Shown in pieces: positions 8,358 through 18,726 of a stretch of 64,000 bases of DNA. The translations under genes and the position numbers were made by a program. The notes beneath the pieces were generated by a model. That model was given only the letters and a program-made list of their open reading frames with translations, was not told the origin of the DNA and did no database searches. Numbering within the stretch: the stretch's first letter is position 1; the number at the start of each line of letters is the position of its first letter. Origin of the DNA: Mycobacterium alsense. GTDB lineage: Bacteria; Actinomycetota; Actinomycetes; Mycobacteriales; Mycobacteriaceae. The stretch lies in the NCBI RefSeq assembly GCF_002086635.1, contig NZ_MVHD01000022.1, positions 1 through 64,000 on the forward strand, read 5' to 3'.

Positions 8358-9725
8358 ATGACAGAAAACCTGCTGCTCGTGCACTGGCACGACCTGGGCC
8401 GATACCTCGGCGTCTACGGCCACCCCGACGTGTCCAGCCCGCGGCTGGACAGGCTCGCCGCCGAAGGCATCCTGTTCACCAGGGCGCACGCCACCGCGCC
8501 GCTGTGCTCGCCGTCGCGCGGATCGCTGTTCACCGGCCGCTACCCGCAGAGCAACGGGCTGGTCGGCCTGGCCCACCACGGCTGGGAATACCGCAGCGGG
8601 GTGCGGACCCTCCCCCAGATACTGTCCGAATCCGGCTGGTATTCGGCGCTTTTCGGGATGCAGCACGAAACCTCGTACCCGAAGCGGCTGGGCTTCGACG
8701 AATTCGACGTGTCCAACTCCTACTGCGAGTACGTGGTCGACAAAGCCGAGGCGTGGCTGCGGGAAAGCGCCGAAAACCTTGCCGGGCAACCGTTCTTGTT
8801 GACGGCGGGGTTCTTCGAGACCCACCGACCCTACCCGCGGGACCGCTACCAGCCGGCCGACACCGCCGCCGTCGATCCGCCCGGCTATCTGCCCGACACC
8901 CCCGAGGTGCGCGGCGACCTTGCGGAGTTCTACGGGTCGATCGCCGCCGCCGACGCCGCCGTCGGGCGCCTGCTGGACGTGCTGGCCGACACGGGCCTGG
9001 ACGCCAACACCTGGGTGGTGTTCTTCACCGACCACGGCGCCGCCTTCCCGCGGGCGAAATCCACGCTGTACGACGCCGGAACGGGGATCGGGATGATCGT
9101 CCGGCCTCCCACCCGGCGCAGCGTGGCCCCCCACGTCTACGACGAACTCTTCAGCGGAGTCGACTTGGTGCCGACGCTGCTCGGGCTGCTGGGCCTCAAC
9201 CTGCCGGCCGACGTCGAGGGCGTGTCACACGCCGACGCGCTGCTCGCGCCGGAGCCGCAAGCCGAGCCGATCCGCGACGAGGTCTACACCATGAAGACCT
9301 ACCACGACTCGTTCGACCCCATTCGCGCGATTCGCACCAAGGAATACAGCTACATCGAGAACTATGCGGCCCGTCCGCTGCTCGATCTGCCGTTGGACAT
9401 CCAGGAAAGCCCGTCGGGGCAGGCGGTCGCGCCGTTCATTTCGGGCCCGCGCCCCGAGCGCGAACTCTACGACCTGCGAACCGATCCCGGCGAGACCGCC
9501 AACCTGCTGACCGACGCGCCGGGCGGCGACGCGGACGTGGAAGGGGTCGCCGCCGATCTGGCTGTGCGCCTGCATGATTGGCGCCAGCGCACCGGCGACG
9601 TCATCCCGTCGGAGTTTGCCGGCCACCGCATCGCCCTGCGTTACACCGAGACCTATCTGCAGATTCACCGCATCAGGCCGAGCAGCCGCTCGGCGATCGC
9701 CGTCGACCGCGGCATCGAGGAATAG
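8358..9725 (+). CDS. atsG: Type I sulfatase (AtsG-like)
   Basis: Alkaline-phosphatase-fold sulfatase of 455 residues. The signature for formylglycine maturation is present: C50 in PLCSPSRGSLFTGRYP, which a formylglycine-generating enzyme would convert to the catalytic aldehyde. A C-terminal-half metal-ligand motif FFTDHGAAF and the downstream basic residues fit the family. The N-terminal metal site is slightly unusual (HWHDLGR instead of ADD.G). It resembles AtsG (Rv0296c) encoded close to ESX-3 in M. tuberculosis, as here. The natural sulfate ester substrate is unknown. The gene ends 5 bases from the convergent methyltransferase gene. Confidence 0.85.
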   Translation: MTENLLLVHWHDLGRYLGVYGHPDVSSPRLDRLAAEGILFTRAHATAPLCSPSRGSLFTGRYPQSNGLVGLAHHGWEYRSGVRTLPQILSESGWYSALFGMQHETSYPKRLGFDEFDVSNSYCEYVVDKAEAWLRESAENLAGQPFLLTAGFFETHRPYPRDRYQPADTAAVDPPGYLPDTPEVRGDLAEFYGSIAAADAAVGRLLDVLADTGLDANTWVVFFTDHGAAFPRAKSTLYDAGTGIGMIVRPPTRRSVAPHVYDELFSGVDLVPTLLGLLGLNLPADVEGVSHADALLAPEPQAEPIRDEVYTMKTYHDSFDPIRAIRTKEYSYIENYAARPLLDLPLDIQESPSGQAVAPFISGPRPERELYDLRTDPGETANLLTDAPGGDADVEGVAADLAVRLHDWRQRTGDVIPSEFAGHRIALRYTETYLQIHRIRPSSRSAIAVDRGIEE

Positions 9726-9730
9726 CCCGG

Positions 9731-10525
9731 CTACGCCTGCTTACCGCCGGAGCGCTGGGCGCCGCCGACCTCGGCGACGATGAAAACCCGCCGGAAGGGA
9801 AAGATCGTGGTGCCGTCGGCGCGGGGCGGGTACGCGTCGTCCAACAACGGGATCAGCTCGCGGCGAAACTGCTCCCAGCCCGCGTCGTCGAGCCGCTCGC
9901 GCACCGGCACCAGCGCCGTGCCGGTGATCCACTCCAGCACCGGGTTCTCACCGGTCAGCTGATGCAGGTAGGTGCTCTCCCAGACGTCGATCTTGCATCC
10001 GGCGTCCAACAGCAGGTTGGCGTAATTCATGGGCGGCTGAACCACCGCGCCCACGCGAAACGGTATGTCGCGCATGAGTTTTGCGTAGGGCTCGCGACGG
10101 GCCAGCGCCCGCACGGTGGCATGCGACGGGGTCTCGAAGTTGCCCGGGATCTGCACGCCGATCCACGAGCCGGGCGCCAGCTCGCCGGCCCACCGCACCA
10201 GCAGATCGGCGTGCTCGGGCACCCAATGCAGGGCGGCGTTGCAGATCACCACGTCGGTGTCGGGCTTGGGCTTCCAGTCCCGCAAGTCGCCGATGACGGC
10301 GTCGATGCCGCGCTCCTTGGCAGCGGCGACCATCTCCGGCGAGCTGTCCACCGCCTCGATCGCCGCCTCCGGCCAGCGCCGGGCCAGGTACTTGGTCAGG
10401 TGGCCCGGGCCGCAGCCCAGGTCGACCACTCGACGCGCCTGCTTGGCACCCACTCGCGACACCAGGTCATAGAACGGGCGGCTGCGATGGTCAGCAAAGG
10501 CCAGGTAGACGTCGGGATCCCACAT
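9731..10525 (-). CDS. tam: Trans-aconitate 2-methyltransferase-like SAM methyltransferase
   Basis: This 264-residue class I SAM methyltransferase starts at ATG 10525 ([18 protein letters not shown]), preceded by an AGGAGG Shine-Dalgarno. Motif [13 protein letters not shown] is around residue 34, the acidic loop AVDSSPEM follows, and NAALHWVP is the post-motif typical of the Tam group. Tam methylates trans-aconitate, relieving inhibition of aconitase. It is very similar in size and position to Rv0294 beside ESX-3 in M. tuberculosis. The gene is divergent from the alpha/beta hydrolase at 10628, with a 102-base gap. The substrate is inferred from family resemblance only. Confidence 0.82.
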   Translation of the reverse strand: MWDPDVYLAFADHRSRPFYDLVSRVGAKQARRVVDLGCGPGHLTKYLARRWPEAAIEAVDSSPEMVAAAKERGIDAVIGDLRDWKPKPDTDVVICNAALHWVPEHADLLVRWAGELAPGSWIGVQIPGNFETPSHATVRALARREPYAKLMRDIPFRVGAVVQPPMNYANLLLDAGCKIDVWESTYLHQLTGENPVLEWITGTALVPVRERLDDAGWEQFRRELIPLLDDAYPPRADGTTIFPFRRVFIVAEVGGAQRSGGKQA

Positions 10526-10627
10526 GTCGGTCCTCCTGATCAACACCAGCACGGGTCGGGCTGATAGGTAAACCGTATTACCGCATGCGGCCCCACGGCC
10601 GACCGAGTGGGCGTTAGCATCGCGTTT

Positions 10628-11821
10628 GTGACACCGCCTGACCGGGATCCGGTCAATCCCCCGGTTCCCGTTCCGGATGTTCCCGGCGCCGACGTGCCGG
10701 CCGGCGCGGCGGGATTGCCACCGCGCTCCGCGCTGTCGCCCCGCCAGCGAATGGTCGTCGAGGCGGCGGCCATCTCCGACCTCGCGCTGCGCACCGCGGT
10801 CGCGTCGGTGCTGACCACCACGGTCACGCCGGCCGTGCTCGCCTCGTCGGTGCGCTTCGGCAGCGAACGCGAGAGCCTGCGCTTCTACGCCGAGCTCGGC
10901 GCCGAACGTGACCCGGCGAGGTCGTTTCCGGCGCCCACCGATCTGCCCACCGTCTCATCGCGGCCGGCCAACCGGCTCGCGGAGTGGATCGCCCACGGCA
11001 CCGTCGACAACATCTCGTTCCCCAGCAGCTTCCGGGCCATCAATCCCGCGCTGCGCACGCGCTGGAACGCGTTGTCCGCCAACAACGTTGTGCACGCGCA
11101 GCACTGGCGCCATGGCGACGGACCGCACCCCACGCTGTGCGTCATCCACGGCTTCATGGGGTCGTCGTATTTGGCCAACGGGCGGTTCTTCACGCTGCCG
11201 TGGTATTACCGTGCCGGCTACGACGTCCTGATGTACACCCTGCCCTTTCACGGCCCACGGGCCGAAAAGTATTCGCCGTTCAGCGGTTTCGGGTATTTCG
11301 CTGGCGGCCTGTGCGGCTTCGCCGAGGCGATGGCGCAGGCCGTGCACGACTTCCGGTCCATCATCGACCACCTGCGCCACACCGGCGTCGAGCGCATCGC
11401 GCTGACCGGCATCTCGCTCGGCGGCTACACCTCCGCGCTGGTGGCCTCGGTCGACGATCGGCTCGAGGCCGTCATCCCCAATTGCCCGGTCGTGACGCCG
11501 GCAACGATGTTCGACGAATGGTTCCCGGCCAACAAGCTCATGGGGCTGGGCCTGCGGATGTCCAAGATCACCCGGGACGAGCTCGCCGCCGGGTTGTCCT
11601 ACCACTCGCCGCTGAACTACCCGCCGCTGATCGGAAAGGACCGCCGGATGATCATCACCGGCCTCGGCGATCGGATGGCCCCGCCGGGACAGGCGGTCAC
11701 GCTGTGGGAGCACTGGAATCGCTGTGCGCTGCACTGGTTTCCGGGCAGCCACGTGCTGCACGTGAGCCAGCTGGACTACCTGCGCAGGATGACCCAGTTT
11801 CTGCGCGGGGTTATGTTCTAG
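10628..11821 (+). CDS. Alpha/beta hydrolase (Rv0293-like)
   Basis: This 397-residue protein begins with a Pro-rich N-terminus ([23 protein letters not shown] 10628 chosen, GTG 10607 possible) followed by an alpha/beta hydrolase fold. The oxyanion/strand motif [11 protein letters not shown] and the nucleophile elbow GISLGGYTS are present; the distal His in [12 protein letters not shown] fits a catalytic triad. It is probably an esterase/lipase-type hydrolase with unknown substrate. Its homologue sits beside the end of ESX-3 in M. tuberculosis. Its last 11 bases overlap the end of the convergent eccE3 gene. Confidence 0.8.
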   Translation: MTPPDRDPVNPPVPVPDVPGADVPAGAAGLPPRSALSPRQRMVVEAAAISDLALRTAVASVLTTTVTPAVLASSVRFGSERESLRFYAELGAERDPARSFPAPTDLPTVSSRPANRLAEWIAHGTVDNISFPSSFRAINPALRTRWNALSANNVVHAQHWRHGDGPHPTLCVIHGFMGSSYLANGRFFTLPWYYRAGYDVLMYTLPFHGPRAEKYSPFSGFGYFAGGLCGFAEAMAQAVHDFRSIIDHLRHTGVERIALTGISLGGYTSALVASVDDRLEAVIPNCPVVTPATMFDEWFPANKLMGLGLRMSKITRDELAAGLSYHSPLNYPPLIGKDRRMIITGLGDRMAPPGQAVTLWEHWNRCALHWFPGSHVLHVSQLDYLRRMTQFLRGVMF

Positions 11822-12803
11822 CGGTTTCGGCCAGCCGCGCCCGGTGGGCGCCCGCCTCCGGGGTCGGCCAGATCAGCCCCGCCAGCACCCCGGCGGGCTC
11901 GTCGGCGTGCCCGTCGAGGCGCTGCGCCGACGACAGATCCAGGGTCGCCAGCGCCGGCCGGTGATTCCCGCGCTGCGGGATCAGCCCGGCCAGCGGCGCC
12001 GCGCCCGCGGGTGGCGAATCGGTCAAGAACGCACACGCGGCCGCGACGGTGCGGTGGGTGCGGTCGCCGGCGATCTCCAGCGCCGTGCAGGTCTCGCGCA
12101 CCGGGTGCGAGCGGATCGCGTCCAGCGTCTCGGCCAACCCGTCGTCCACCCGGACGCGGTAGGCCGCAATGTAATCGGAGTCGCCGCGCTGCACGCCCCG
12201 CCAGGTCTCGCGGGCGTTGGGCGCCAGCAGCCGCGGGACGTCGTCGGGTGCAACGGTGCTGGCTTCCCAGCCGATCTCACGGAGGTGGTCGGCCAGCCGG
12301 CGCGCGACCACCTGGGCGGTTTCGGTCAACGGGATCCGCGACGAGCGCGCCTGCAGCGCCGCCAGGTTGTCGGCCGCCGACACCGTGAGCCCGATCCAGG
12401 TCTGGCGTCTGGAGGCGTCGGATGCGTTGTCGCGGCTGGTGATTCGGATCTTGTCGGCGCGGATGCCGTAGCGGTCCAGGTAGCCCGCGATGAGCTGCAG
12501 CGGGAGCACGTCCGAGTCACCGAGCGGCGGCCCGAGGCGCAGCAAGGCGGTCACGCTTGTGGCAGGGCCTGATTCGGGCACGAATCCCCGGGCGCGCCGC
12601 GCCATGGCCAGGCGGCGGCGCAGGATGGTGGTCAGGTGCAGGCCCTGCCACCAGCCGAACAGCACGATCACGACGGCAGCCGCGATGCCGAGCACCCAGT
12701 AGTCACGCGGGGACCGCCAAGGGTATGCCATCGCGGCGGGCACCACGGCCAGCAGCGCCAACGTGATCCGGCCCGTTCCGGGCGCGGGTATCGAGCGGCT
12801 CAC
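11811..12803 (-). CDS. eccE3: ESX-3 type VII secretion component EccE3
   Basis: This 330-residue protein starts at GTG 12803, which overlaps the mycP3 stop as GTGA. Two adjacent N-terminal hydrophobic segments (ITLALLAVVPAAMA and YWVLGIAAAVVIVLFGW) anchor a periplasmic domain, as in other EccE proteins. The blocks YLDRYGIRADKIRIT, NLAALQARSSRIPL and RRLADHLREIGW agree with my recollection of Rv0292. EccE is the peripheral subunit of the ESX inner-membrane complex and helps stabilise the EccB-C-D core. It is the last gene of the ESX-3 operon and runs 11 bases into the opposing hydrolase gene. Confidence 0.93.
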   Translation of the reverse strand: MSRSIPAPGTGRITLALLAVVPAAMAYPWRSPRDYWVLGIAAAVVIVLFGWWQGLHLTTILRRRLAMARRARGFVPESGPATSVTALLRLGPPLGDSDVLPLQLIAGYLDRYGIRADKIRITSRDNASDASRRQTWIGLTVSAADNLAALQARSSRIPLTETAQVVARRLADHLREIGWEASTVAPDDVPRLLAPNARETWRGVQRGDSDYIAAYRVRVDDGLAETLDAIRSHPVRETCTALEIAGDRTHRTVAAACAFLTDSPPAGAAPLAGLIPQRGNHRPALATLDLSSAQRLDGHADEPAGVLAGLIWPTPEAGAHRARLAETART

Positions 12804-14194
12804 GGGGTGGTCTCCTTCTTTCTGACGATCGCGGTGATGGCGGCGACGATTGCGACGACGACGGCCAGCGCGGCGGTTCCGGCGAACGCCACGGTTCGCG
12901 GGGTGGTGCTTTCGGGTGCGGGTGTCGGCGGGGCGGCGACCGGCCTGGCCGCCGGCCCGCCGGATGGGTTGCCGGCGGGCAGTTCCCACGTCAGCGCCGC
13001 CACGGGGTCCACCGCGCCGGCGCCGACGACGTTGGAGGGAGCGCGGGCACCGTTGTGGGCGGTCGCGGTGATGCGGTGCACCACCTGCGTCGCGGTCAGT
13101 TGGGGATACTTGCTGCGCACCAAGGCCGCAACGCCCGACACGTAGCCGGCCGCATAGCTGGTGCCGCTCAAGGCGATCAGCTGCTGGTGTTCGTCGGGCA
13201 GGCCATTGGCGAGGCCGCCGCCGTCGCGGTTGCTGACCGACACGATGTTTTCGCCGGGTGCCGCGACGCCCACCCACGGCCCGGCCATGGTGAATTTCGA
13301 CGGCTCCGCGTCCGGCGTGAGGGAGGCCGTCGACAGCACGTAGGGCTGCCACCACGACGGGATGGAGACCGACGTGACACCGGCCCAGTTGCGCGGGTCG
13401 TCCGGGCGGCCGAGGTCGGTGAGCGGGTTGGACTCACACGACGTTCCGCCGGCGACCGATCCAGTGGGGCCGTTGTTGCCCGCGGCGGCCACGATCACGG
13501 CGTCCTTGTCCACCGCGGCGTAGCGGATCGCCGCACCCAGTGCGGCCTGGTCGACCGTCCGGTCGGCGGGCAGGCAGGTGATCGCCGAGATGTTGATCAC
13601 GCGGGCGCCGAGGTCGGCGGCGTGCACGATGGCCCGCGCCAGGGTGGCGACGTCTTGAGATGCCCTGGCCAGCAACGGATCGCCGCCCGGCGTGCGCGGT
13701 GAGAATTTCGCGGACGTCGTCCTGATGGAGAGCACCCGCGCCGCGGGCGCGACCCCCGAGAACCCATCGTCGCCGGGCTGGCCGGCGATGACGCCGGCCA
13801 CCAGGGTGCCGTGCCCGTCGCAGTCGGTCAGGCCGTCGGTGGTCTCGACGAAATCCCCGCCGGGATCGACATTGGGCAGCCTTGGGCCGGGGCGCACGCC
13901 GGTGTCGATGACCCCCACCAGTTGGCCCTCGCCCCGCGAAAACCGCCATGCCGCGGGAAGGTTGAGCATCGCCTGGCTGGGCGTCGTCACGGCCGGATCG
14001 CTGCCCGGGATCACACCGGAGGCGCTGCAGGGGCCGCGCTGCTCCATCGGCTGCCCGGGTCCCGGGGTGCCGCTCGGCGGCGGCACACCGGGGTCAACCT
14101 TCGGCTGGTCGACGGCCAACGCCGACGGAGCGGTCCACATCATGGCCGCCAAAGCGGCTGTGACGCAGGCCAATCCGGCTTGGGGCCTCATCAT
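12800..14194 (-). CDS. mycP3: ESX-3 mycosin serine protease MycP3
   Basis: Subtilisin-like membrane-anchored protease of 464 residues. It starts at ATG 14194, overlapping the eccD3 stop as ATGA. It has a signal peptide (to ALAV about residue 28), a catalytic triad at D97 (GVIDTGV), H128 (DCDGHGTL) and S346 (LSGTSYAAGYVSG), the oxyanion Asn in AAAGNNG, a Pro-rich linker and a C-terminal membrane helix (FAGTAALAVVVAIVAAITAIV). Mycosins cap the periplasmic side of the ESX channel and are essential for secretion. It is co-translated with eccD3 and eccE3 through 4-base overlaps. Confidence 0.95.
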   Translation of the reverse strand: MMRPQAGLACVTAALAAMMWTAPSALAVDQPKVDPGVPPPSGTPGPGQPMEQRGPCSASGVIPGSDPAVTTPSQAMLNLPAAWRFSRGEGQLVGVIDTGVRPGPRLPNVDPGGDFVETTDGLTDCDGHGTLVAGVIAGQPGDDGFSGVAPAARVLSIRTTSAKFSPRTPGGDPLLARASQDVATLARAIVHAADLGARVINISAITCLPADRTVDQAALGAAIRYAAVDKDAVIVAAAGNNGPTGSVAGGTSCESNPLTDLGRPDDPRNWAGVTSVSIPSWWQPYVLSTASLTPDAEPSKFTMAGPWVGVAAPGENIVSVSNRDGGGLANGLPDEHQQLIALSGTSYAAGYVSGVAALVRSKYPQLTATQVVHRITATAHNGARAPSNVVGAGAVDPVAALTWELPAGNPSGGPAARPVAAPPTPAPESTTPRTVAFAGTAALAVVVAIVAAITAIVRKKETTP

Positions 14195-15621
14195 CGATTG
14201 AGCACCCAGGCGAACAGACCGACCAGGTAGGCCAGCACGGGGATCAGCGAGGCGTCGAGTCCGGCCGCGGCAAAGCCCACCAGCCGCCGCAGCGGCAGCG
14301 AATAGCTTTCCGGCACGGCGATGCGCGGATTCAGCGCCACCACCAGCCATACCAGGGCCAGCGCGACGAGTACCAGCGCGGCGCCGAGGGCGGCGCCGTA
14401 CCGCCCCGTCGCGGTGTAGAGCACCAACAGGACACCGGCGACCAGGTAGGGCTGGGCGAGCAGCCAGCCCTTGCAGGCGGCCGAGTCCCACACGCGGGCG
14501 CGCAGCACGGACGTCGCCGCGGTGGCGCCGACCACGTACCAGCCGAAGCCCCCCAACGACTCCGGGCGCAGCGCGATCGCCACCGAGCCCAGCGCGCTGA
14601 GCAACACCGCGGCGGCGATGAACCCGCTCTGATGCGCGTCGCCGATTCGCACCCGCCGCGGCAGGTCCTCGAGCACGCGCAGCGACGGCGCCGACGGGGT
14701 CGGATCGCCGGGCGCCGGAATGACGGGCAGCGGGAAGCGCGCCCACAGCGCCGACAACGGAGCGGCCTCGACGGTGACCAGCAGGGCCGCCACGATGAGG
14801 CCGCAGCCGATGGCCAGTACCGGGAAATGCCAGATCAATTCGGCGCCGGCGGCCAGCGACACCGCGGCGCCGACGGTTGCGGTCGTGGTGAAGAAGGCGA
14901 CCACCCGTTCGCGCTCCGGGCCCGGGACCATCAGGGCGATCAGCGACCACGCGGTCACGCCGGCCGCCGCAAGCATCAGCTGTGCCGGCCCGAACCCGCC
15001 GGGCACCGCCAGCGCCAGTGCGGCGCCGATGGGCACCAGGGCCGCGATCGACAGCGCCATTCCGGCGCGCGGGGAGCGCACGGTGATGAGCAGGCCGATC
15101 ACCCCGGTCAGCGCCGCGATCGCGGCAACCGCGACCAGCCCGGCCAGCGCGCCGGTGGCCACCCGGTAGGTGACCCCTAGGCCCGTGGTCAGGAACGCCA
15201 CGGCGATCGCACCGGCCAGCGCCGCACGCTGGATATGCGCTGTGCCCCAAGGCCGCAACCGGGAAGTCGAGAAGATCATGGCGGCGTCGGCGATGTCCTC
15301 GACGATGCCCGGCGCGGCCGGCCCGGCGGGCACCGGCTGCAGCGCCAACAGGTCGCCGTCGACGACTCCGACGGTGTCCAGGCTGGCGTCCAGGCTGAAC
15401 GGCGCGCCGCCGATCGGTGCGAGGCTCAGGTGGGAGGCCGCGAGACCATCCAAGGTGTCCTCGGTGTCACCGTTGGTGGCCGCCGGGGCCGCCAACCGCT
15501 TGACCGCCGGTAGGATTTCGCGCAGCGGAAGCTCGGCCGGCAGCGCCATCTCCGTCAGCCTGCTGTCCGCGAGGATGGCGACGCGCACGATCGGCATCAC
15601 GGCACCGGACGTCACTGGCAT
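14191..15621 (-). CDS. eccD3: ESX-3 channel subunit EccD3
   Basis: This 476-residue protein has an N-terminal ubiquitin-like domain (PIVRVAILADSRLTEMALPAELPLREILPAVK, ~residues 9-100) followed by about eleven hydrophobic membrane spans to the C-terminus. That is the standard EccD architecture; two EccD copies form the lipid-lined chamber of the ESX inner-membrane complex. The start ATG is 15621, 45 bases downstream of the espG3 stop. The gene ends in a 4-base overlap with mycP3. Position between espG3 and mycP3 matches the conserved ESX-3 order. Confidence 0.94.
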   Translation of the reverse strand: MPVTSGAVMPIVRVAILADSRLTEMALPAELPLREILPAVKRLAAPAATNGDTEDTLDGLAASHLSLAPIGGAPFSLDASLDTVGVVDGDLLALQPVPAGPAAPGIVEDIADAAMIFSTSRLRPWGTAHIQRAALAGAIAVAFLTTGLGVTYRVATGALAGLVAVAAIAALTGVIGLLITVRSPRAGMALSIAALVPIGAALALAVPGGFGPAQLMLAAAGVTAWSLIALMVPGPERERVVAFFTTTATVGAAVSLAAGAELIWHFPVLAIGCGLIVAALLVTVEAAPLSALWARFPLPVIPAPGDPTPSAPSLRVLEDLPRRVRIGDAHQSGFIAAAVLLSALGSVAIALRPESLGGFGWYVVGATAATSVLRARVWDSAACKGWLLAQPYLVAGVLLVLYTATGRYGAALGAALVLVALALVWLVVALNPRIAVPESYSLPLRRLVGFAAAGLDASLIPVLAYLVGLFAWVLNR

Positions 15622-15666
15622 GGTTCTCTCTTCTCTATTTCGTTGCTGTATCAGAACGTTGGGCGG

Positions 15667-16548
15667 TTATGAACTCTGTGCGGAAAAGTCTCGGGACAGC
15701 CGCCGGCCGGGGAACCACTGGCCCTCCGGCAGCAGGCCGACCAGCTGTTCGACGGCGACGGCGATGGCGAACGGCGTGCCCGGGGCGAAAGTGGAGACCC
15801 ACTCGCCGTCAAAGGCGCGCGACGGGCTGACCAGCACCCGGCCCGCGGCGGTGTCGACGATGCTCATCCCGACCTCGGTGGTCGAGTGCTGCCCGTCGCA
15901 GTGGGAGCCGGCGACGATCTCGACGTAGCTGCGCGCGCCGGAGAACACCGACTCCACGACCGGTCGCGCCGACGCCGGAATGCCCAGATAGTCAACGACT
16001 TCCGCCAGCGAAGCGCCGGACCGCAGCCGTTCGTCGGCGCGGGCCCCCACCCGCATCGGCATGCTGAACTCGTCGAACCGGGCCGGCGGCCGCTGCGCCA
16101 GCCCGACGCCGAGGACTGGGACCAGCCCCCGCGCGTCGTCGATCTCCATGGCGGTGAAGGTGACCAGTTGGGCGCTGCGCAACGCCACGACGGTTTGCGG
16201 CGCCGTGCCGCTCCCACCGGTGCAGCGCTGCGCGACCACGCCGCGCAGCAACTCGCCGGCGCCGGCGGCCGCCCCGGGTCCCACGTACCGCAGGTCGAGC
16301 CAGCGGTCAGGGAAGCACACCGTCTTGATCCAGCCGGCGACCGCCGCGTTGACGAGCCCGTCCCCCGATACCAGACCCATCCGGGTCAGCTCGGCGCGTT
16401 GCCGCTCCAAGAACTCGGCGCGCTGCGCGGCATCGCGATAGGGCGTGGTGATCGCGAGAACCCACGGGAAGCTGCCCGCCCCAGTGGTTTCCGCGATATA
16501 CCACGCGTGGTCAACCGTCAGCTCGACGGCGTTTGGTGCTGCGTTCAT
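15667..16548 (-). CDS. espG3: ESX-3 secretion-associated chaperone EspG3
   Basis: Cytosolic chaperone of 293 residues that binds cognate PE/PPE pairs (here PE5-PPE4) and keeps them soluble for secretion. It begins [20 protein letters not shown] at ATG 16548, ten bases after the esxH stop. No clear Shine-Dalgarno is seen, so translational coupling to esxH is likely. The sequence opening and length match EspG3 (Rv0289, 295 residues). A longer in-frame open stretch upstream overlaps esxH and was rejected. It may also chaperone the two island-encoded PPE proteins, but specificity cannot be judged. Confidence 0.93.
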   Translation of the reverse strand: MNAAPNAVELTVDHAWYIAETTGAGSFPWVLAITTPYRDAAQRAEFLERQRAELTRMGLVSGDGLVNAAVAGWIKTVCFPDRWLDLRYVGPGAAAGAGELLRGVVAQRCTGGSGTAPQTVVALRSAQLVTFTAMEIDDARGLVPVLGVGLAQRPPARFDEFSMPMRVGARADERLRSGASLAEVVDYLGIPASARPVVESVFSGARSYVEIVAGSHCDGQHSTTEVGMSIVDTAAGRVLVSPSRAFDGEWVSTFAPGTPFAIAVAVEQLVGLLPEGQWFPGRRLSRDFSAQSS

Positions 16549-16558
16549 CAGGCGGGGG

Positions 16559-16849
16559 TTAACCGCCCCATTTGGCGGCCTCGGCCTGGTCGCGGGCGAG
16601 CATCGCGGTGGTGTTGGCATCGTGGGTGCCGGCCATCGACTGGTAGGCCCGGACCAGGCTGTCCATCGCCTGGTTCCACTGCGCCTGCCACACCTGGTAC
16701 GTCATGCCGGTGTCGCCCTGCCAGGCGTTGGACAGCGTGGCCTGCTCGCTGGCAATGTCCGAGCCGAGCGCCTGCAACGTGCCGGCGTAGCCCGACATGT
16801 CCGCGGCGTGGCCCAGCATCGCGGGGTAGTTGTACATGATTTGCGACAT
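16559..16849 (-). CDS. esxH: ESAT-6-like protein EsxH (TB10.4-type)
   Basis: WXG100-family helical hairpin of 96 residues, with [13 protein letters not shown] giving the central WxG turn (W43) and a C-terminal secretion-type pattern near the end. It is nearly the same as M. tuberculosis EsxH. It forms a heterodimer with EsxG, is exported by ESX-3, and in pathogens takes part in iron/zinc acquisition and interference with host ESCRT trafficking. It lies 30 bases downstream of esxG on the same transcript. Confidence 0.97.
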   Translation of the reverse strand: MSQIMYNYPAMLGHAADMSGYAGTLQALGSDIASEQATLSNAWQGDTGMTYQVWQAQWNQAMDSLVRAYQSMAGTHDANTTAMLARDQAEAAKWGG

Positions 16850-16879
16850 CGCAAGTCCTTTCGCGGTTTAGAGGTCTGA

Positions 16880-17173
16880 TCAGAACGCGGTGTAGCCGGA
16901 AGCGGCCGCGGCGTCGGCGGCCACGTAGGTGCCGGCGGCGTCCCCGAGGTTGGCCTGGGCGATGTCGAGCAGGGTGTTGATCCGCGCCGCGACCTCCACG
17001 AAGCGGGCGTGGGCGGCCTGAAACGCAGCCGAGGACTCGCCCTGGTGGAACGCCTGCGCCGAGACCGCTTCCTGCTCGGCCTGGCTGATCGTGCTGCGCA
17101 TCAGCGCCGCCTTGGCGCTGAACGCCGACTGCGCGGCCACCAACTGCGGAATATGAGCGTCCAACATACTCAT
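16880..17173 (-). CDS. esxG: ESAT-6-like protein EsxG
   Basis: This 97-residue WXG100-type partner of EsxH begins MSMLDAHIPQLVAAQSAFSAK. The helical-hairpin turn here reads FHQGES rather than WxG, as in other EsxG proteins. The C-terminal YVAADAAAASGYTAF contains the Yxxx[D/E]-type secretion signal (YVAAD). The EsxG-EsxH dimer is the core ESX-3 substrate. The gene starts 51 bases after PPE4 within the ESX-3 operon. Confidence 0.97.
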   Translation of the reverse strand: MSMLDAHIPQLVAAQSAFSAKAALMRSTISQAEQEAVSAQAFHQGESSAAFQAAHARFVEVAARINTLLDIAQANLGDAAGTYVAADAAAASGYTAF

Positions 17174-17224
17174 GGTGATTGGTTTCCTTTCGCTCTCTTC
17201 GGATTTCGGTTGCTGACTGCCACG

Positions 17225-18724
17225 TTAGGTGCCGTCGTCTCCCCCTCTCCCCGGTTCGTAATCCCACGTTCCCGGCACCATCGGCACCCGCGGACCGCCG
17301 CCGAATTCGTCGCCGGCCAGCTTGGTCAACCCGGCCGCGCTTACGGCGGACTCTTTGTGTGCGGTCCCCGCGAATCCCAGGCTCCCGGCCCCGTTTCCGG
17401 AGGCCACCGCCGACACCAACTGCTCGGCGGCAAAGTCGGGCGGAAGGCCGATGTCGGCATCCATGTCCAGGAACTCGTCGCCGTACTCGCGCATCGCCGC
17501 CCGCCGGCGCCGCCGGGCCCGCGCCTCCGCCCGGATCGGCGCCACTGCGCCCGCCGCCGGTAGGGTCGCCGCCGGCGCCTTGGCGCCGCCGCGGCCACCG
17601 AGTGTCGGGCCGGACTCGGTGCCGGGGCCGCCGCCGAAACCCACGATGTAGGCGAAGGTTCCGGCGGCTGTCGCCGGGGCCGGCGCGGCCGGAGCACCGG
17701 CGCCCGCAGCGCCCACCGATGCCGGTGCCGCCGCCGGAGCCGCGGCCGTCGGGGCCACGCCGGCGACCGGCCACACCGCGGAAACGGGGGCGGCGCTCGC
17801 GGCGATGCCTCCCGCCACGGGTGCCGCCAACGCGGGAGCCGCCGCGGCCGCGAGCGCCAGCGCCGGCTGCAGGGTCACCGGGAGGATGAGCCCAAGGAAA
17901 GGACTGAGCAGCAGCGACGGGTAAGTGATCGACGCTCCGACCCAGGAGAACGCCTGGTAGGCGATCGCGAACAGCAGCGGGCCGTAAAGCACCAGTGCCT
18001 CAGACGGATTCGTCATGAACGCCTGGATGATCTTCACCGAGTTCCCGATGGGATCCTGGAAGAACGTGGCGAGCTCCTGGAACATGTTGCCGTAGAAATT
18101 CGTGTACTGCGACAGCAGCTGAGAAAACAGGTCGGAGACATTGAGCGACGAACCCGACTGGGCGGCCGGGGTGGCCGCGCCGCTCTGGTTCACGATGGAC
18201 GGAGCCGGGGTGGTGCGCGGCGCCGAGGCCAGCGCCGCGCCGGAGACCGCCTGGTAGGCGCTCATCGTGGTGGCCGCCTGGATCCACATGCGCACGTAGT
18301 CGGCCTCGTTCAGCGCGATCGGAATCGCGTTGATCCCAAAGAAATTCGTGGCCAGCAGCACGCCGTGGATGACGTGATTGGCGGCCAGCTCTACCAGGGT
18401 CGGCATCGCGGCCAGCGCGCCGGTGTACGCCGTCGCGGCGACCTCGTGCTGGGCGGCCACGCCCGCGCTGTCGGCGCTGGCCTGCTGCAGCCACATCAGG
18501 TAGGGCAGGTGGGCCGCCGCGTATTGCTCCGCGCTCGGGCCCTGCCATGCCCCGGCCTGCGCCGCCCCGAGGATCCCGCTGAGTTCGGCCGCCGCCGAAG
18601 CGTATTCGGCGCTGAGCGCGGACCAGGCACCGGAGGCCGCCAGCAGCGACTCCGGCCCCGGACCGGCGCTCAGCAATGCCGAGTGCACCTCCGGCGGCGA
18701 CGCCATCCAGACGGGGGCGGTCAT
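17225..18724 (-). CDS. PPE4: PPE family protein PPE4 (ESX-3 substrate, PPW type)
   Basis: This 499-residue protein opens [19 protein letters not shown], so the PPE signature lies at residues ~9-11. It has the conserved ~180-residue helical PPE domain ([15 protein letters not shown]), an Ala-rich middle, a polybasic stretch ([16 protein letters not shown]) and a C-terminal PxxPxxW-type motif (VPMVPGTW). This places it in the PPE-PPW subfamily. With PE5 it is the EspG3-chaperoned pair of ESX-3. Two close paralogues occur in the island at 56,954 and 59,614. It starts 2 bases after the PE5 stop. Confidence 0.94.
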   Translation of the reverse strand: MTAPVWMASPPEVHSALLSAGPGPESLLAASGAWSALSAEYASAAAELSGILGAAQAGAWQGPSAEQYAAAHLPYLMWLQQASADSAGVAAQHEVAATAYTGALAAMPTLVELAANHVIHGVLLATNFFGINAIPIALNEADYVRMWIQAATTMSAYQAVSGAALASAPRTTPAPSIVNQSGAATPAAQSGSSLNVSDLFSQLLSQYTNFYGNMFQELATFFQDPIGNSVKIIQAFMTNPSEALVLYGPLLFAIAYQAFSWVGASITYPSLLLSPFLGLILPVTLQPALALAAAAAPALAAPVAGGIAASAAPVSAVWPVAGVAPTAAAPAAAPASVGAAGAGAPAAPAPATAAGTFAYIVGFGGGPGTESGPTLGGRGGAKAPAATLPAAGAVAPIRAEARARRRRRAAMREYGDEFLDMDADIGLPPDFAAEQLVSAVASGNGAGSLGFAGTAHKESAVSAAGLTKLAGDEFGGGPRVPMVPGTWDYEPGRGGDDGT

Positions 18725-18726
18725 TG